Origin: Reyranella soli
GTDB lineage: Bacteria; Pseudomonadota; Alphaproteobacteria; Reyranellales; Reyranellaceae
NCBI RefSeq assembly: GCF_007992495.1
Contig: NZ_BKAJ01000122.1
Location: 1 to 43,345 of the forward strand
Reading direction: 5' to 3'
DNA: 43,345 bases
Position numbers and translations under genes: made by a program. Shown here piece after piece: positions 25,213 to 32,652 of the stretch. Within the stretch, counting starts at the first letter, position 1; every line of letters starts with the position of its first letter. Under the pieces are notes generated by a model. That model had not been told where the DNA came from. It did no database searches and was given only the letters and a program-made list of their open reading frames with translations.

Positions 25213-25842
25213 ATGCAGCACGACATCGTTTCCGGCGCGGAATGGCTGGCGGCGCGGCAGGCGCTGCTGGCCGAGGAGAAGCAGCTCGCCGAGTTGCGGG
25301 CGCGGATCGTCGAGCGGCGCCGGGCGCTGCCCTGGACGGCGGTCGACAAGGCCTATGCCTTCGACACGCCGGCCGGGCGGCAGTCGCTCAGCGATCTGTT
25401 CGAGGGCCGCGGACGGCTGATCGTCTATCACTTCATGTTCGCGCCGGAATGGACGGACGGCTGCCCGGGCTGCTCGCAGCTCGGCAACCATCTCGACAGG
25501 CTCGACGAGCAGCTGGCCCGCCACGACGCCACCTTCACTGCGGTCTCACGCGCGCCGATCGACAGGATCGACGACTACCGCCGACGCCGCGGCTGGCAGT
25601 TCCGCTGGGTGTCCTCGCAGCCGTCCGACTTCAGCTACGACTATCAGGCCGCCTACCGGCCCGAGCAGGTCGGCCAGGAAGTGGTCTACGGCTTCGAGCG
25701 CACCCGGATGGACCGCGAGGACGTGCCCGGCACCAGCGTGTTCGCCCGCAGCGCGGCGGGCGAGGTGTTCCACACCTACTCCGCCTACACCAATGGCGGC
25801 GACATGCCGCTCAGCCTGACCTATCTCAGCCTGCTCGGCTGA
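25213..25842 (+). CDS. DUF899 family thioredoxin-like protein
   Basis: A 209-residue protein of the DUF899 family, which has a thioredoxin-like fold. The pattern is clear: an N-terminal helix with EWLAARQALLAEEKQLAELR, LPWTAVDKAYAFDTPAGRQS, the FAPEWTDGCPGCSQLGNHLD block with a CxxC pair at the place of a thioredoxin active site, and RGWQFRWVSSQPSDFSYDYQ. The reaction is not established. The ATG at 25213 has GGAGG at proper spacing; one at 25207 touches that site. It is probably cotranscribed with the gene before it. Confidence 0.9.
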   Translation: MQHDIVSGAEWLAARQALLAEEKQLAELRARIVERRRALPWTAVDKAYAFDTPAGRQSLSDLFEGRGRLIVYHFMFAPEWTDGCPGCSQLGNHLDRLDEQLARHDATFTAVSRAPIDRIDDYRRRRGWQFRWVSSQPSDFSYDYQAAYRPEQVGQEVVYGFERTRMDREDVPGTSVFARSAAGEVFHTYSAYTNGGDMPLSLTYLSLLG

Positions 25843-26325
25843 TCAGCGGCCCTGCTGGGCCCGCACGGCGCGCTGATACTGGCTGGCGAAGCCCTGCAGT
25901 GTGTTGGTGAGCGGGCCCGCCATGCCGTCGGCCTGGGTCGAGAGCTGGACGGTGATCGACGAGCCCGTGAGCATGGTCTGCAGCAATTCGGCCGACTTGG
26001 GCTGGGTATAGGAGCAGGCGCCGCCGGTGCAGATGCTGGTCGACACGAACGGCCAGTTGTCGACCTGCATGCTGGCGCTCGAGCCGACGCCGTCGGCCAC
26101 GATGGTGAGCGTGGTGTAGGCCACCGAGTAGGTCACGATCAGGAACGTGCCCAGAAGGTTGTTGGGGCCGCCGTCGATCATCGCCGACACGGTGCAGTCC
26201 TTGCCCTTCTCGTAGTTGCAGTTCATCACCCACTGGTTGGGCGGCTGGTTCTGGCCCATGGGCTGGGCCACGGCGGAGGCGGCCAGAAGACAGAGGCCCA
26301 GACCGGCGACAACAGATCGTTTCAT
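25843..26325 (-). CDS. IalB-like secreted protein
   Basis: A 160-residue exported protein. The signal peptide is MKRSVVAGLGLCLLAASAVA, cleaved before QPMG. The mature domain has two Cys pairs (NCNYEKGKDC and ICTGGAC) and the end LTNTLQGFASQYQRAV. These resemble the invasion-associated locus B family of alphaproteobacteria, whose members end in a 'sLxGFxxAy' block. A role in invasion should not be assumed. GAGAGAG precedes the ATG. It is convergent with the DUF899 gene, with no bases between the two stops. Confidence 0.7.
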   Translation of the reverse strand: MKRSVVAGLGLCLLAASAVAQPMGQNQPPNQWVMNCNYEKGKDCTVSAMIDGGPNNLLGTFLIVTYSVAYTTLTIVADGVGSSASMQVDNWPFVSTSICTGGACSYTQPKSAELLQTMLTGSSITVQLSTQADGMAGPLTNTLQGFASQYQRAVRAQQGR

Positions 26326-26482
26326 TTTTCTCTCTCGTTAGCCTTCGGCCAACGTATCAGGTCGTTGCCTCTTCTCCGAGAACGATCTCGCTCCGGTCAA
26401 GACACCTGTCGAACGGCGAGCTCGAAGGCCTAGTAGTGAAACAGGTGACTGCAATGCTAGCCGCACCAGGCTCGATATGGGT
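26326..26482. other. Gene-free stretch
   Basis: No coding signal, hairpin or repeat stands out here. Base composition looks less GC-rich than the neighbours. It probably holds the promoter of the IalB-like gene. Confidence 0.5.
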
Positions 26483-26755
26483 CTAGTGAAACAACAGCGA
26501 GAGATACGTTCCCACAGACAAGGCGATCCATATCATCTTCGCCATCGGCCGCTTTCGAAGCCAATACAGAAGAGGAGTGACAACAAAGAAGAAGAGCCCA
26601 ACCCCAAGCCCAGAGGTTCCAATATCGCCAGACCTGAAGCATCGCCACCATGAGGACAAGGCCTATCAAGACGCCTGGCACCCAGGCGCGTCGCTCGGGA
26701 TCTGAGACCGGCCGAGGTGAGTCCGGTTGCAGGTCGCAGCCGAGTTGTAGCCGTT
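26483..26755 (-). pseudogene. Probable frameshifted small membrane-protein remnant
   Basis: Two overlapping minus-strand frames each give part of a convincing membrane protein. One frame reads SDPERRAWVPGVLIGLVLMV, continuing MLQVWRYWNL. A frame shifted by one base reads GLGVGLFFFVVTPLLYWLRK, then MIWIALSVGTYLSLLFH and a stop at 26483-26485. Joined near a G-rich run (about 26600-26620), they would make one two- or three-span protein. Neither frame alone has a good start; a GTG before PGVLIG is the only candidate. It may be a decayed gene, a sequencing error, or a gene whose start lies inside the hydantoinase. No family recognised. Confidence 0.35.
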
Positions 26756-28306
26756 CTAACTTGCCGCCACATCCCCCACCACGCGCACTCTCACCCGGAC
26801 CGAGTTGCCGGGCAGATAGGCGAGCGGCATGTCCTCGCTTTCGATGGTGCTGAGGGTCTTGCGGTCCGCCCCGGCGGCGACGGCGCGGTCGTTGGCGATG
26901 CCCTGGGCGGCGGCGATGGCGTCGGTGCGGGTCATGTCCTTGAAGATCTGGTCGCACTCGCCCGAGACCTGGGCGATGGCCGCCCCCACGGCATTGGCGC
27001 AGTCGCCGTGCTGGACATGGATCACCTGGGAGACGCCGGGCAGCTTGTCAGGGATCAGGAAGGCGCCGCCGCCGACGGCGATCAGGGGCACGTCGCCGGC
27101 CTCGGTCTTCATGCGGTCGATCGCCTCTTCGGCGAGGCGCGCGGCCGCGGCGAAGACCTTCTGGCAGGTGGCGGCGTCGAGATAGGCGACCTTGGCCTTG
27201 TCGCCGAGCTGCAGCACGTCGCTCGCGATGGCGATATCCGTGGTCGTGAGCTGCCTGCCGCCGAAGGCAATGCCGTCCCTCAGCAGCCGGTAACCCACCG
27301 ACACCGGCCCGACCTTGATCGGCCCTCCAGCGGATTCCAGCGAGACGTGGCTGCCACCGCCCAGGCCGATCGACAGCAGGTCAGGCATGCGGAACAGCGT
27401 GCGCACGCCGCCGACCTTGACCACCGAGTTGGCCTCGCGCGGGAAGCCGTGCTTCAGCTGGCCCACGTCCGTCGTCGTGCCGCCGACATCGACCACCATG
27501 GCGTCGCCGAGGCCGGAAAGATACGCCGCGCCGCGCATGGAATTGGTGGCGCCGGAGGCGAACGAGTACACCGGCAGGCGCCGCGCCTGATGCGCCTCGG
27601 CCACCGTGCCGTCGTTCTGGGTGATGAACAACGGCGCGGCGATGCCGGAATCGGCGATCGCCTTCTCGAAGGCCGCAATCGTGTCGCGCGACAGGTCGGC
27701 CAGGGCCGCGTTCAGCAGTCCGGCATTCTCGCGCTCCAGCAGGCCGATACGGCCGAGGTCAGACGAGCAGGTGATGACGGCGTCGGGCAGCTCGGCCGCG
27801 ACCAGCTCGGCCGCGCGCTTCTCGTGGCTGGGATCGAGTGGCGAGAAGATCGAGGAAATGGCGACCGACCTCAAGCCCTTGGCCTTCATCTCGACTGCTG
27901 CCTTGACGACGGCCGCTTCGTCGAGCGGCATGAACGGCCGGCCGTCATATTCGTGGCCACCTTCCACCATCCACACGCCGCCACGCACCAGCTCGGCCAA
28001 GTCCTCCGGCCAGTCGCAGAACGGCGGCAAGGAGGCCGAGGCCGGCATGCCAAGCCTGAGCGCCGCGACCTTGGTCAGGTGACGGCGCTGGACCACGGCA
28101 TTGATGAAATGCGTGGTGCCGATCATCACGCCATCGATGCGCTTGCCCGCCAGCACGCCGGTCGAGCCGAGGCTTTTCAGCGAATCGAGGATGCCCGTGG
28201 TCACGTCCTCGCTGGTCGGCGCCTTTACGGCGCGCACGACTTTGCCTTCCTCGATCAGGACGGCGTCGGTGTTGGTGCCGCCCACGTCAATGCCAATGCG
28301 TCTCAT
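26756..28306 (-). CDS. Hydantoinase/oxoprolinase family protein (HyuA-like, short form)
   Basis: A 516-residue member of the HyuA / N-methylhydantoinase A / 5-oxoprolinase group, with an actin-like ATPase fold. Members hydrolyse cyclic amides such as hydantoins or 5-oxoproline, usually with ATP. It shows the N-terminal phosphate loop RIGIDVGGTNTDAVLIEEGK, the second nucleotide loop VVDVGGTTTDVG, and GLGGGSHVSLE. It is about 170 residues shorter than N-methylhydantoinase A, and no HyuB partner is present. It is the last gene of the minus arm; its ATG overlaps the preceding DUF917 stop by four bases. The close link with DUF917 suggests the two proteins act on one substrate. Confidence 0.9.
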   Translation of the reverse strand: MRRIGIDVGGTNTDAVLIEEGKVVRAVKAPTSEDVTTGILDSLKSLGSTGVLAGKRIDGVMIGTTHFINAVVQRRHLTKVAALRLGMPASASLPPFCDWPEDLAELVRGGVWMVEGGHEYDGRPFMPLDEAAVVKAAVEMKAKGLRSVAISSIFSPLDPSHEKRAAELVAAELPDAVITCSSDLGRIGLLERENAGLLNAALADLSRDTIAAFEKAIADSGIAAPLFITQNDGTVAEAHQARRLPVYSFASGATNSMRGAAYLSGLGDAMVVDVGGTTTDVGQLKHGFPREANSVVKVGGVRTLFRMPDLLSIGLGGGSHVSLESAGGPIKVGPVSVGYRLLRDGIAFGGRQLTTTDIAIASDVLQLGDKAKVAYLDAATCQKVFAAAARLAEEAIDRMKTEAGDVPLIAVGGGAFLIPDKLPGVSQVIHVQHGDCANAVGAAIAQVSGECDQIFKDMTRTDAIAAAQGIANDRAVAAGADRKTLSTIESEDMPLAYLPGNSVRVRVRVVGDVAAS

Positions 28307-29385
28307 GCCTCGAACACGCTCCTGAAGTCGATGTCATAGCCGAAGGCGCGCGGACCGACATGGTCCAGGCCGCGCGGCGAAAGGAAAACGGCGGGCGGCG
28401 GCAGGGCAATCACCGTGACTCGCTGGCCGTAGCGTACCGTCTCGCTGCCGACGGCTTCGCCGGACACCAAATCGAGCACGCAGATCAGGTCGGGCGTCAT
28501 GGCGAGCGGTTTGTCGTCGCGCCAGGCCACGATCCACTCGTTCTGGAAGTTGATGGTCATGGCCGAGCCGCGCCAGTCGTCGAGCCCGTCCAACCGCAGC
28601 ACGCCGCGCAAAAAGCCCTCGGTGGCGCGGCGCGCCACGTCGAGCACCTTGCCTTTGTATAGAAGCTTGCCCGGCTCGACTGACAGGATGGCGGCGATCG
28701 GGTCGTCATGCTTGCGCTGCGCCTCGCGCACCGCCTGGCCGATGGCGATGGCCTTGGTCGTGGTGCCGTGGATGCCCCATTTCTTGACCTCGGCGCCGGT
28801 GCGCGGCGGCTGACAGGTGGCGGCGACCGAACCGTATTCGACGCAGATCTTGCGCGCCACGCGCTCGGTCCATTTCCACGTCGGCACCTTGTGCACGATG
28901 CTCTCGAAGCCGCGCACGTCGACTGCCGTCAGGGGATAGGGCGTCAGCCCACCGACCGCGACCGAGGTCATCTGCGCCTCGGGATAGGCCCGCCCCATGG
29001 TGTCGGAATCGACCACGGGAAGATCGAGGTGCGCCGCCGCCATGAACGGCCGCACGCCGTTGGCGCCGCCGATCTCCATGCTCATCAGGGCGCGGAAGCG
29101 GCGGCCAAGATGGCGCTCCATCGCCGTGACAGCGCGGGCGAGCGTCAGGCTGTCGGTCAGCCGCTCCTGGCCGACCAGCGGCGCCCCCATGTTGGCGACG
29201 GTGCCGACCCAGTCGTCGTCGGCAAGGTCGGCCGAGTCCATCAGCTGCACGCGATGGCCGTCGCGATAGAGCGCGCGCATGTTGAGCAGCGGCAGATAGG
29301 GATTGCCGCCGCCGCCCGTGCCCAGCACCCAGGCGCCGACCGCCAGCGCTTCGATGTCGTCGAGCGAGAGTTCCCGCAGCGTCAC
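28303..29385 (-). CDS. DUF917 family protein, copy A
   Basis: A 360-residue DUF917 (S-methyl-thiohydantoin desulfurase-type) protein. Landmarks are GAWVLGTGGGGNPYLPLL, MGAPLVGQERL, MGRAYPEAQMTSVAVGGL, KWGIHGTTTKAIAIG and INFQNEWIVAW. By eye it is about 78% identical to the adjacent copy at 29382-30461, so the pair is a tandem duplication. The start is a GTG at 29385 whose GTGA overlaps the stop of copy B; its own stop overlaps the hydantoinase ATG. DUF917 genes commonly sit next to HyuA-like genes. The reaction in this locus is unknown. Confidence 0.9.
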   Translation of the reverse strand: MTLRELSLDDIEALAVGAWVLGTGGGGNPYLPLLNMRALYRDGHRVQLMDSADLADDDWVGTVANMGAPLVGQERLTDSLTLARAVTAMERHLGRRFRALMSMEIGGANGVRPFMAAAHLDLPVVDSDTMGRAYPEAQMTSVAVGGLTPYPLTAVDVRGFESIVHKVPTWKWTERVARKICVEYGSVAATCQPPRTGAEVKKWGIHGTTTKAIAIGQAVREAQRKHDDPIAAILSVEPGKLLYKGKVLDVARRATEGFLRGVLRLDGLDDWRGSAMTINFQNEWIVAWRDDKPLAMTPDLICVLDLVSGEAVGSETVRYGQRVTVIALPPPAVFLSPRGLDHVGPRAFGYDIDFRSVFEA

Positions 29386-30461
29386 GCGAACACGCTCTTG
29401 AAGTCGATGTCGTAGCCGAAGGCGCGCGGACCGACATGGGCCAGGCCCTTCTCGGACAGGAAGACCTTCGGCGGCGGCAGGGCGATCACGGTGACGCGCT
29501 GGCCGTAGCGAATGGTCTCCGTGCCGACCGCCTCGCCCGACACCGAATCGAGCACGCAGATCAGGTCGGGCGACATGGCGATCGGCTTGCCGTCGAGCCA
29601 GGCCACAATCCATTCGTTCTGGAAGTTGATCTCCAGCGTCGCGCCCTTGTGGTCATCCATGCCGTCGAGCCGAGTCTTGCCGCGCAAAAAGCCTTCGGTG
29701 GCGCGGCGCTCGACGTCCGCGACCTTGCCCCGGTAGAGGATCTTGCCCGGCTCGACGCCGAGGATGGCGGCGATGGGATCCTCGTGGCGCCGCTGGGCCT
29801 CGCGCACGGCGTGGCCGATGGCGATGGCCTTGGTGGTGGTGCCGTGGATGCCCCATTTCTTGACCTCGGCGCCGGTGCGCGGCGCCTTGCAGGTCGAGGC
29901 GATCGAGCCGTATTCGACGCAGATCTTGCGGCTGACGCGCTCCATCCACTTCCAGGTCGGCACCGAGTCGACCACCGATTCCAGGCCGCGCACGTCGACG
30001 GTGGTGAGCGGACAAGGTTTCAGGTCACCCACGGCGACGGAGGTCATCTGCGCCTCGGGATAGGCGCGTCCCATCATGTCGGAATCGATCACCGGGCGCT
30101 TGAGATGCGCCGCCGCCATCAAGGGCTGGATGGAATTCCCGCCGCCGATCTCGAGCGACATGATCCCGCGGAACCTGGTGCCGGTGTGCTCCTCCATCAG
30201 CGCCACGGCGCGGGCGATGGTGCGGCTGTCGGTCAGGCGCTCCTGCCCCACCAGCGGCGCGCCCATGTTGGAGACGGCGCCGACCCAATCGTCGTCGGCG
30301 AGTTCCTCCGCGGGCATGAGCTGCACGCGATAACCCTCTTTGTAGAGGGCGCGCATGTTCAGAAGGCCGAGATAGGGGCTGCCGCCGCCGCCCGTGCCAA
30401 GCACCCAGGCGCCGACGGCCAGAGATTCGATGTCATCCAGTGTAATGTCGCGTAACGGCAC
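29382..30461 (-). CDS. DUF917 family protein, copy B
   Basis: A 359-residue DUF917 protein, paralogue of copy A. It keeps the same Gly-rich block (GAWVLGTGGGGSPYLGLL), RAYPEAQMTSVAVGDL and KKWGIHGTTTKAIAIG. The two copies differ mainly in charged surface positions and around residues 90-125, which could tune substrate choice or allow a heteromer. The start is a GTG at 30461; the ribosome site is weak. The 56-base gap before it holds a motif (30480-30512) shared with the promoter of the FMN reductase gene at 42762. Confidence 0.9.
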   Translation of the reverse strand: MPLRDITLDDIESLAVGAWVLGTGGGGSPYLGLLNMRALYKEGYRVQLMPAEELADDDWVGAVSNMGAPLVGQERLTDSRTIARAVALMEEHTGTRFRGIMSLEIGGGNSIQPLMAAAHLKRPVIDSDMMGRAYPEAQMTSVAVGDLKPCPLTTVDVRGLESVVDSVPTWKWMERVSRKICVEYGSIASTCKAPRTGAEVKKWGIHGTTTKAIAIGHAVREAQRRHEDPIAAILGVEPGKILYRGKVADVERRATEGFLRGKTRLDGMDDHKGATLEINFQNEWIVAWLDGKPIAMSPDLICVLDSVSGEAVGTETIRYGQRVTVIALPPPKVFLSEKGLAHVGPRAFGYDIDFKSVFA

Positions 30462-30479
30462 GTTCGTATTTCCCGATAT

Positions 30480-30512
30480 TTCTATGTAGCGCCTGCTGCA
30501 GTGCTGACAAGC
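30480..30512. promoter_or_regulatory. Shared motif, site 1 (upstream of DUF917 copy B)
   Basis: The plus strand reads TTCTATGTAGCGCCTGCTGC and continues AGTGCTGACAAGC. Aligned with 42704-42738 it matches at 31 of 35 columns, with two single-base gaps. Its ends form an imperfect dyad (CTATGTAGC against CTTGTCAGC read on the other strand). It fills most of the gap between the flavin reductase stop and the DUF917 start. Operator or promoter element is inferred. Confidence 0.6.
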
Positions 30513-30517
30513 GCACC

Positions 30518-31168
30518 TTAGACGCTGACGAGGTCGGTCAGTCGGCAGTAGTTGCGTCCGCCGATGCGGCCGAGTGGCGCGTAGCGGCCGATGTCGACAC
30601 GGCCGTCGTCGATCAGGCCAGGCGCGGTGTGGATCATCACCACCTCGCCGGCGATCAGCGTGCTGGCGCCGGCGAAAGGCACCATGCGGTGCAGCTGGCA
30701 TTCGAATTGCACCTTGGATTCCGCGACGCGCGGCACCCTCACCCGCGTCGAGGGGACGACATGCAGCCCGGCATGGCCGATTTCACTCTGCTCCGGAGGC
30801 AATTCGTCGGCGCAGAGTTGCACGGCCAGCGCCAGTTCCTCGGGCGCGGTGTTGATGACGTACTCGCCGAGGCGGCTGATGTTGGTCAGCGTGTCCTTGA
30901 TGGGCCCGTTGTCCTGGTTCTGTCCGTCGCGATACCCGCCGTCGCGCTGACCGACGATGATGCCCAGCAGCGGCGGCTCGGAGGAGATCAGGAAGAACTG
31001 GCTGAACGGCGCTGCATTGATGACGCCTTCCGGCGAGAGGCTGGTCACCAGCGCGATGGGACGCGGAACGATGCAGCCGCTGAACAGCTTGTAGCGGGTT
31101 TGCGCCGAGAGATGCTCGGGCAGGATCGTCTCGCTGGCGACCGCATCGCGCTGTGATGAGCCTTGCAC
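30518..31168 (-). CDS. Flavin reductase family protein
   Basis: A 216-residue protein with the FMN-binding split-barrel of the flavin-reductase-like domain. Landmarks are IVPRPIALVTSLSPEGVINA, APFSQFFLISSEPPLLGIIV, the DTLTNISRLGEYVINTAPEE segment and ECQLHRMVPF. Such proteins supply reduced FMN to a partner monooxygenase or act as flavoenzymes themselves. The LLM enzyme at 31637 is an obvious candidate partner. The start is a GTG at 31168 with GGAGGTCGGCG upstream. It is the first gene of the minus arm, divergent from the REDY-like gene across 140 bases. Confidence 0.9.
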   Translation of the reverse strand: MQGSSQRDAVASETILPEHLSAQTRYKLFSGCIVPRPIALVTSLSPEGVINAAPFSQFFLISSEPPLLGIIVGQRDGGYRDGQNQDNGPIKDTLTNISRLGEYVINTAPEELALAVQLCADELPPEQSEIGHAGLHVVPSTRVRVPRVAESKVQFECQLHRMVPFAGASTLIAGEVVMIHTAPGLIDDGRVDIGRYAPLGRIGGRNYCRLTDLVSV

Positions 31169-31202
31169 CGCCGACCTCCATCATCGTGCAGACGCTTTAT
31201 TG

Positions 31203-31232
31203 TTGACACATTCGAGAGCCGACTACCACTAT
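31203..31232 (+). promoter_or_regulatory. Candidate promoter of the plus arm
   Basis: TTGACA (31203-31208) is a perfect -35 box; CACTAT (31227-31232), 18 bases on, matches the -10 consensus at four of six positions. It lies 77 bases upstream of the REDY-like gene. Confidence 0.5.
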
Positions 31233-31251
31233 GTTTCGAAAGACGAGCCAC

Positions 31252-31270
31252 TGTCTCGATTAACGAGACA
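31252..31270. promoter_or_regulatory. Candidate operator in the divergent promoter
   Basis: TGTCTCG-ATTAA-CGAGACA is a perfect 7-base dyad just downstream of the presumed plus-arm promoter, with TTTCGAAA at 31234-31241. The locus encodes an IclR regulator (36332), the likeliest ligand. Confidence 0.55.
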
Positions 31271-31308
31271 CGCTTTTCGCGAACGGGTTTCAGTGTCGGA
31301 GGTGTCGT

Positions 31309-31629
31309 ATGCCAGTTCGGTATGTTCTCATCACGCTCAAGCCGGGCGTGACCGCCGAGGCCTACGAGAAGTGGGTGCGCGAGTACGACTACAAGGTCGC
31401 GGCGACCCGCGAGAACCTCATCAAGTACGAGGTCTACCGCATCACCTCGCCGATCAACGGCCACGAAAATGCCGGCTGGACTCACCTCGAGCGCATCGAG
31501 ATGAAGAGCCTCGAGCAGGCAGCCATCGACGCGAAGACGCCGTCGGGTGTCGAGCTTCGTCGCCAGCTGTGGGGCACCTACGTGGAGAAATCGCAGATGA
31601 TCGATTTCGCCACCGAAGTGGTGAAGTAG
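31309..31629 (+). CDS. REDY/HapK-like small protein (dimeric alpha/beta barrel)
   Basis: A 106-residue protein starting PVRYVLITLKPGVTAEAYEK, with the family-like WVREYDYKVAATRENLIKYE segment and the pair VYRITSPINGHENAGWTHLE / RIEMKSLEQAAIDA. It resembles REDY-like HapK and EthD-type ferredoxin-fold proteins, small partners often found beside oxygenases in catabolic and natural-product clusters. The exact family call is from memory. TCGGAGGTGTCG precedes the ATG. It is the first gene of the plus arm and is followed by the LLM monooxygenase after seven bases. It may be a non-catalytic helper or an isomerase. Confidence 0.7.
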   Translation: MPVRYVLITLKPGVTAEAYEKWVREYDYKVAATRENLIKYEVYRITSPINGHENAGWTHLERIEMKSLEQAAIDAKTPSGVELRRQLWGTYVEKSQMIDFATEVVK

Positions 31630-31636
31630 TCACGCG

Positions 31637-32650
31637 ATGATCCCGGGTATCCTCAACGTCGGCCATCATCCCGCATCGCACGCGGTCGAGGTGGCGCAAT
31701 TGGGCGAGAGTGTCGGCTTCGAGCAGTTCTGGGTCGCCGACGAGCGGTTCTACCGCGACGCCTATGCGTTGCTGACGGCAGTGGCACTCAGCACGCAGCG
31801 GATCACTATGGGCACCTGCGTCACCGATCCGTACACGCGCCATCCGGCGCTGACGACCGTGAGCGTGGCGACGCTGGACGAGATGTCGAACGGCCGCGCG
31901 CTGTTCGGCCTGGGTTCGGGCATCTCGGGCTTCATCGAGCTCGGCCTCGAGCGGCCGAAGCCGATTGCAGCCATGCGCGAGGCGATCGAGCTCTTCCGGC
32001 GCATGCTGACCGGCGAGGTGGTGGATTACGACGGCAAGATCATCAAGTTCCACAGCGGTCGGCTGAACTTCATGCCACCGCGCGCCACGATCCCGGTCTA
32101 CGTCGCGAGCAACGGGCCGCAGGGTCAGCGCATGGCCGCCCGTATCGCCGACGGCGTGATCATGGAAGCCTGCTCGCAGCCCGAGGAGGCGGAGGCCTTC
32201 GTCAAGGGGGTCCGAGATGCGGCGAAAGAGGCCGGCCGTGATCCGGCCTCGGTGCGCTGCATCGCTCGCCTCAACGCCTGCGTGGCGTCGGACGGCAAAG
32301 CGGCGCGCGACGCCGTGCGGCTGCGTGCGGGTCGCATCATGGCGGCGGGTCGCACGGTGTTCGCGACGCACGACGAACTCGGCCTCAGGCTGCCGGCGGC
32401 CGTGCTGGCCGAGGTCGCCGACGTCCCCTATGCGGCAGGCGGCGCGCCGTACGAGCGCATCCTGCCGCACGTGACGGACCGGCACGTCGATGCCGTGGCG
32501 CTGGCCGGCACGCTCGAGGACGTGACGGCTCGTGTCGCCGCCCTGAAGGCGGTCGGCATCGACGGCATCACCATCTCGCCCTATGCGCCGCCGGGCGAGA
32601 CGACGGCGTCCACCGTCCGGGCGCTCGGTCCCGTGATCGCCGCGGCCTGA
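31637..32650 (+). CDS. LLM-class flavin-dependent monooxygenase/oxidoreductase
   Basis: A 337-residue luciferase-like TIM-barrel flavoenzyme. Landmarks are VAQLGESVGFEQFWVADERF, ITMGTCVTDPYTRHPALTTV, NGRALFGLGSGISGF and the C-terminal LKAVGIDGITISPY. It resembles the Mer/F420-type branch as well as FMN monooxygenases, so the cofactor is uncertain. In this locus a flavin reductase (30518) and an FMN reductase (42762) could supply reduced FMN, as RutF does for RutA in uracil ring opening; that comparison is inference. Two bases separate it from the molybdenum hydroxylase genes. Confidence 0.9.
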   Translation: MIPGILNVGHHPASHAVEVAQLGESVGFEQFWVADERFYRDAYALLTAVALSTQRITMGTCVTDPYTRHPALTTVSVATLDEMSNGRALFGLGSGISGFIELGLERPKPIAAMREAIELFRRMLTGEVVDYDGKIIKFHSGRLNFMPPRATIPVYVASNGPQGQRMAARIADGVIMEACSQPEEAEAFVKGVRDAAKEAGRDPASVRCIARLNACVASDGKAARDAVRLRAGRIMAAGRTVFATHDELGLRLPAAVLAEVADVPYAAGGAPYERILPHVTDRHVDAVALAGTLEDVTARVAALKAVGIDGITISPYAPPGETTASTVRALGPVIAAA

Positions 32651-32652
32651 CC

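Noticed and set aside
26717..28339. 540-codon open frame antisense to the hydantoinase
   Set aside because: The opposite strand encodes a clear HyuA-like protein; the antisense product is low-complexity and unlike any family.
29386..29613. N-terminal extension of DUF917 copy A
   Set aside because: The extension is a frame-shifted reading of the 3' end of copy B; homology begins at the GTG at 29385.
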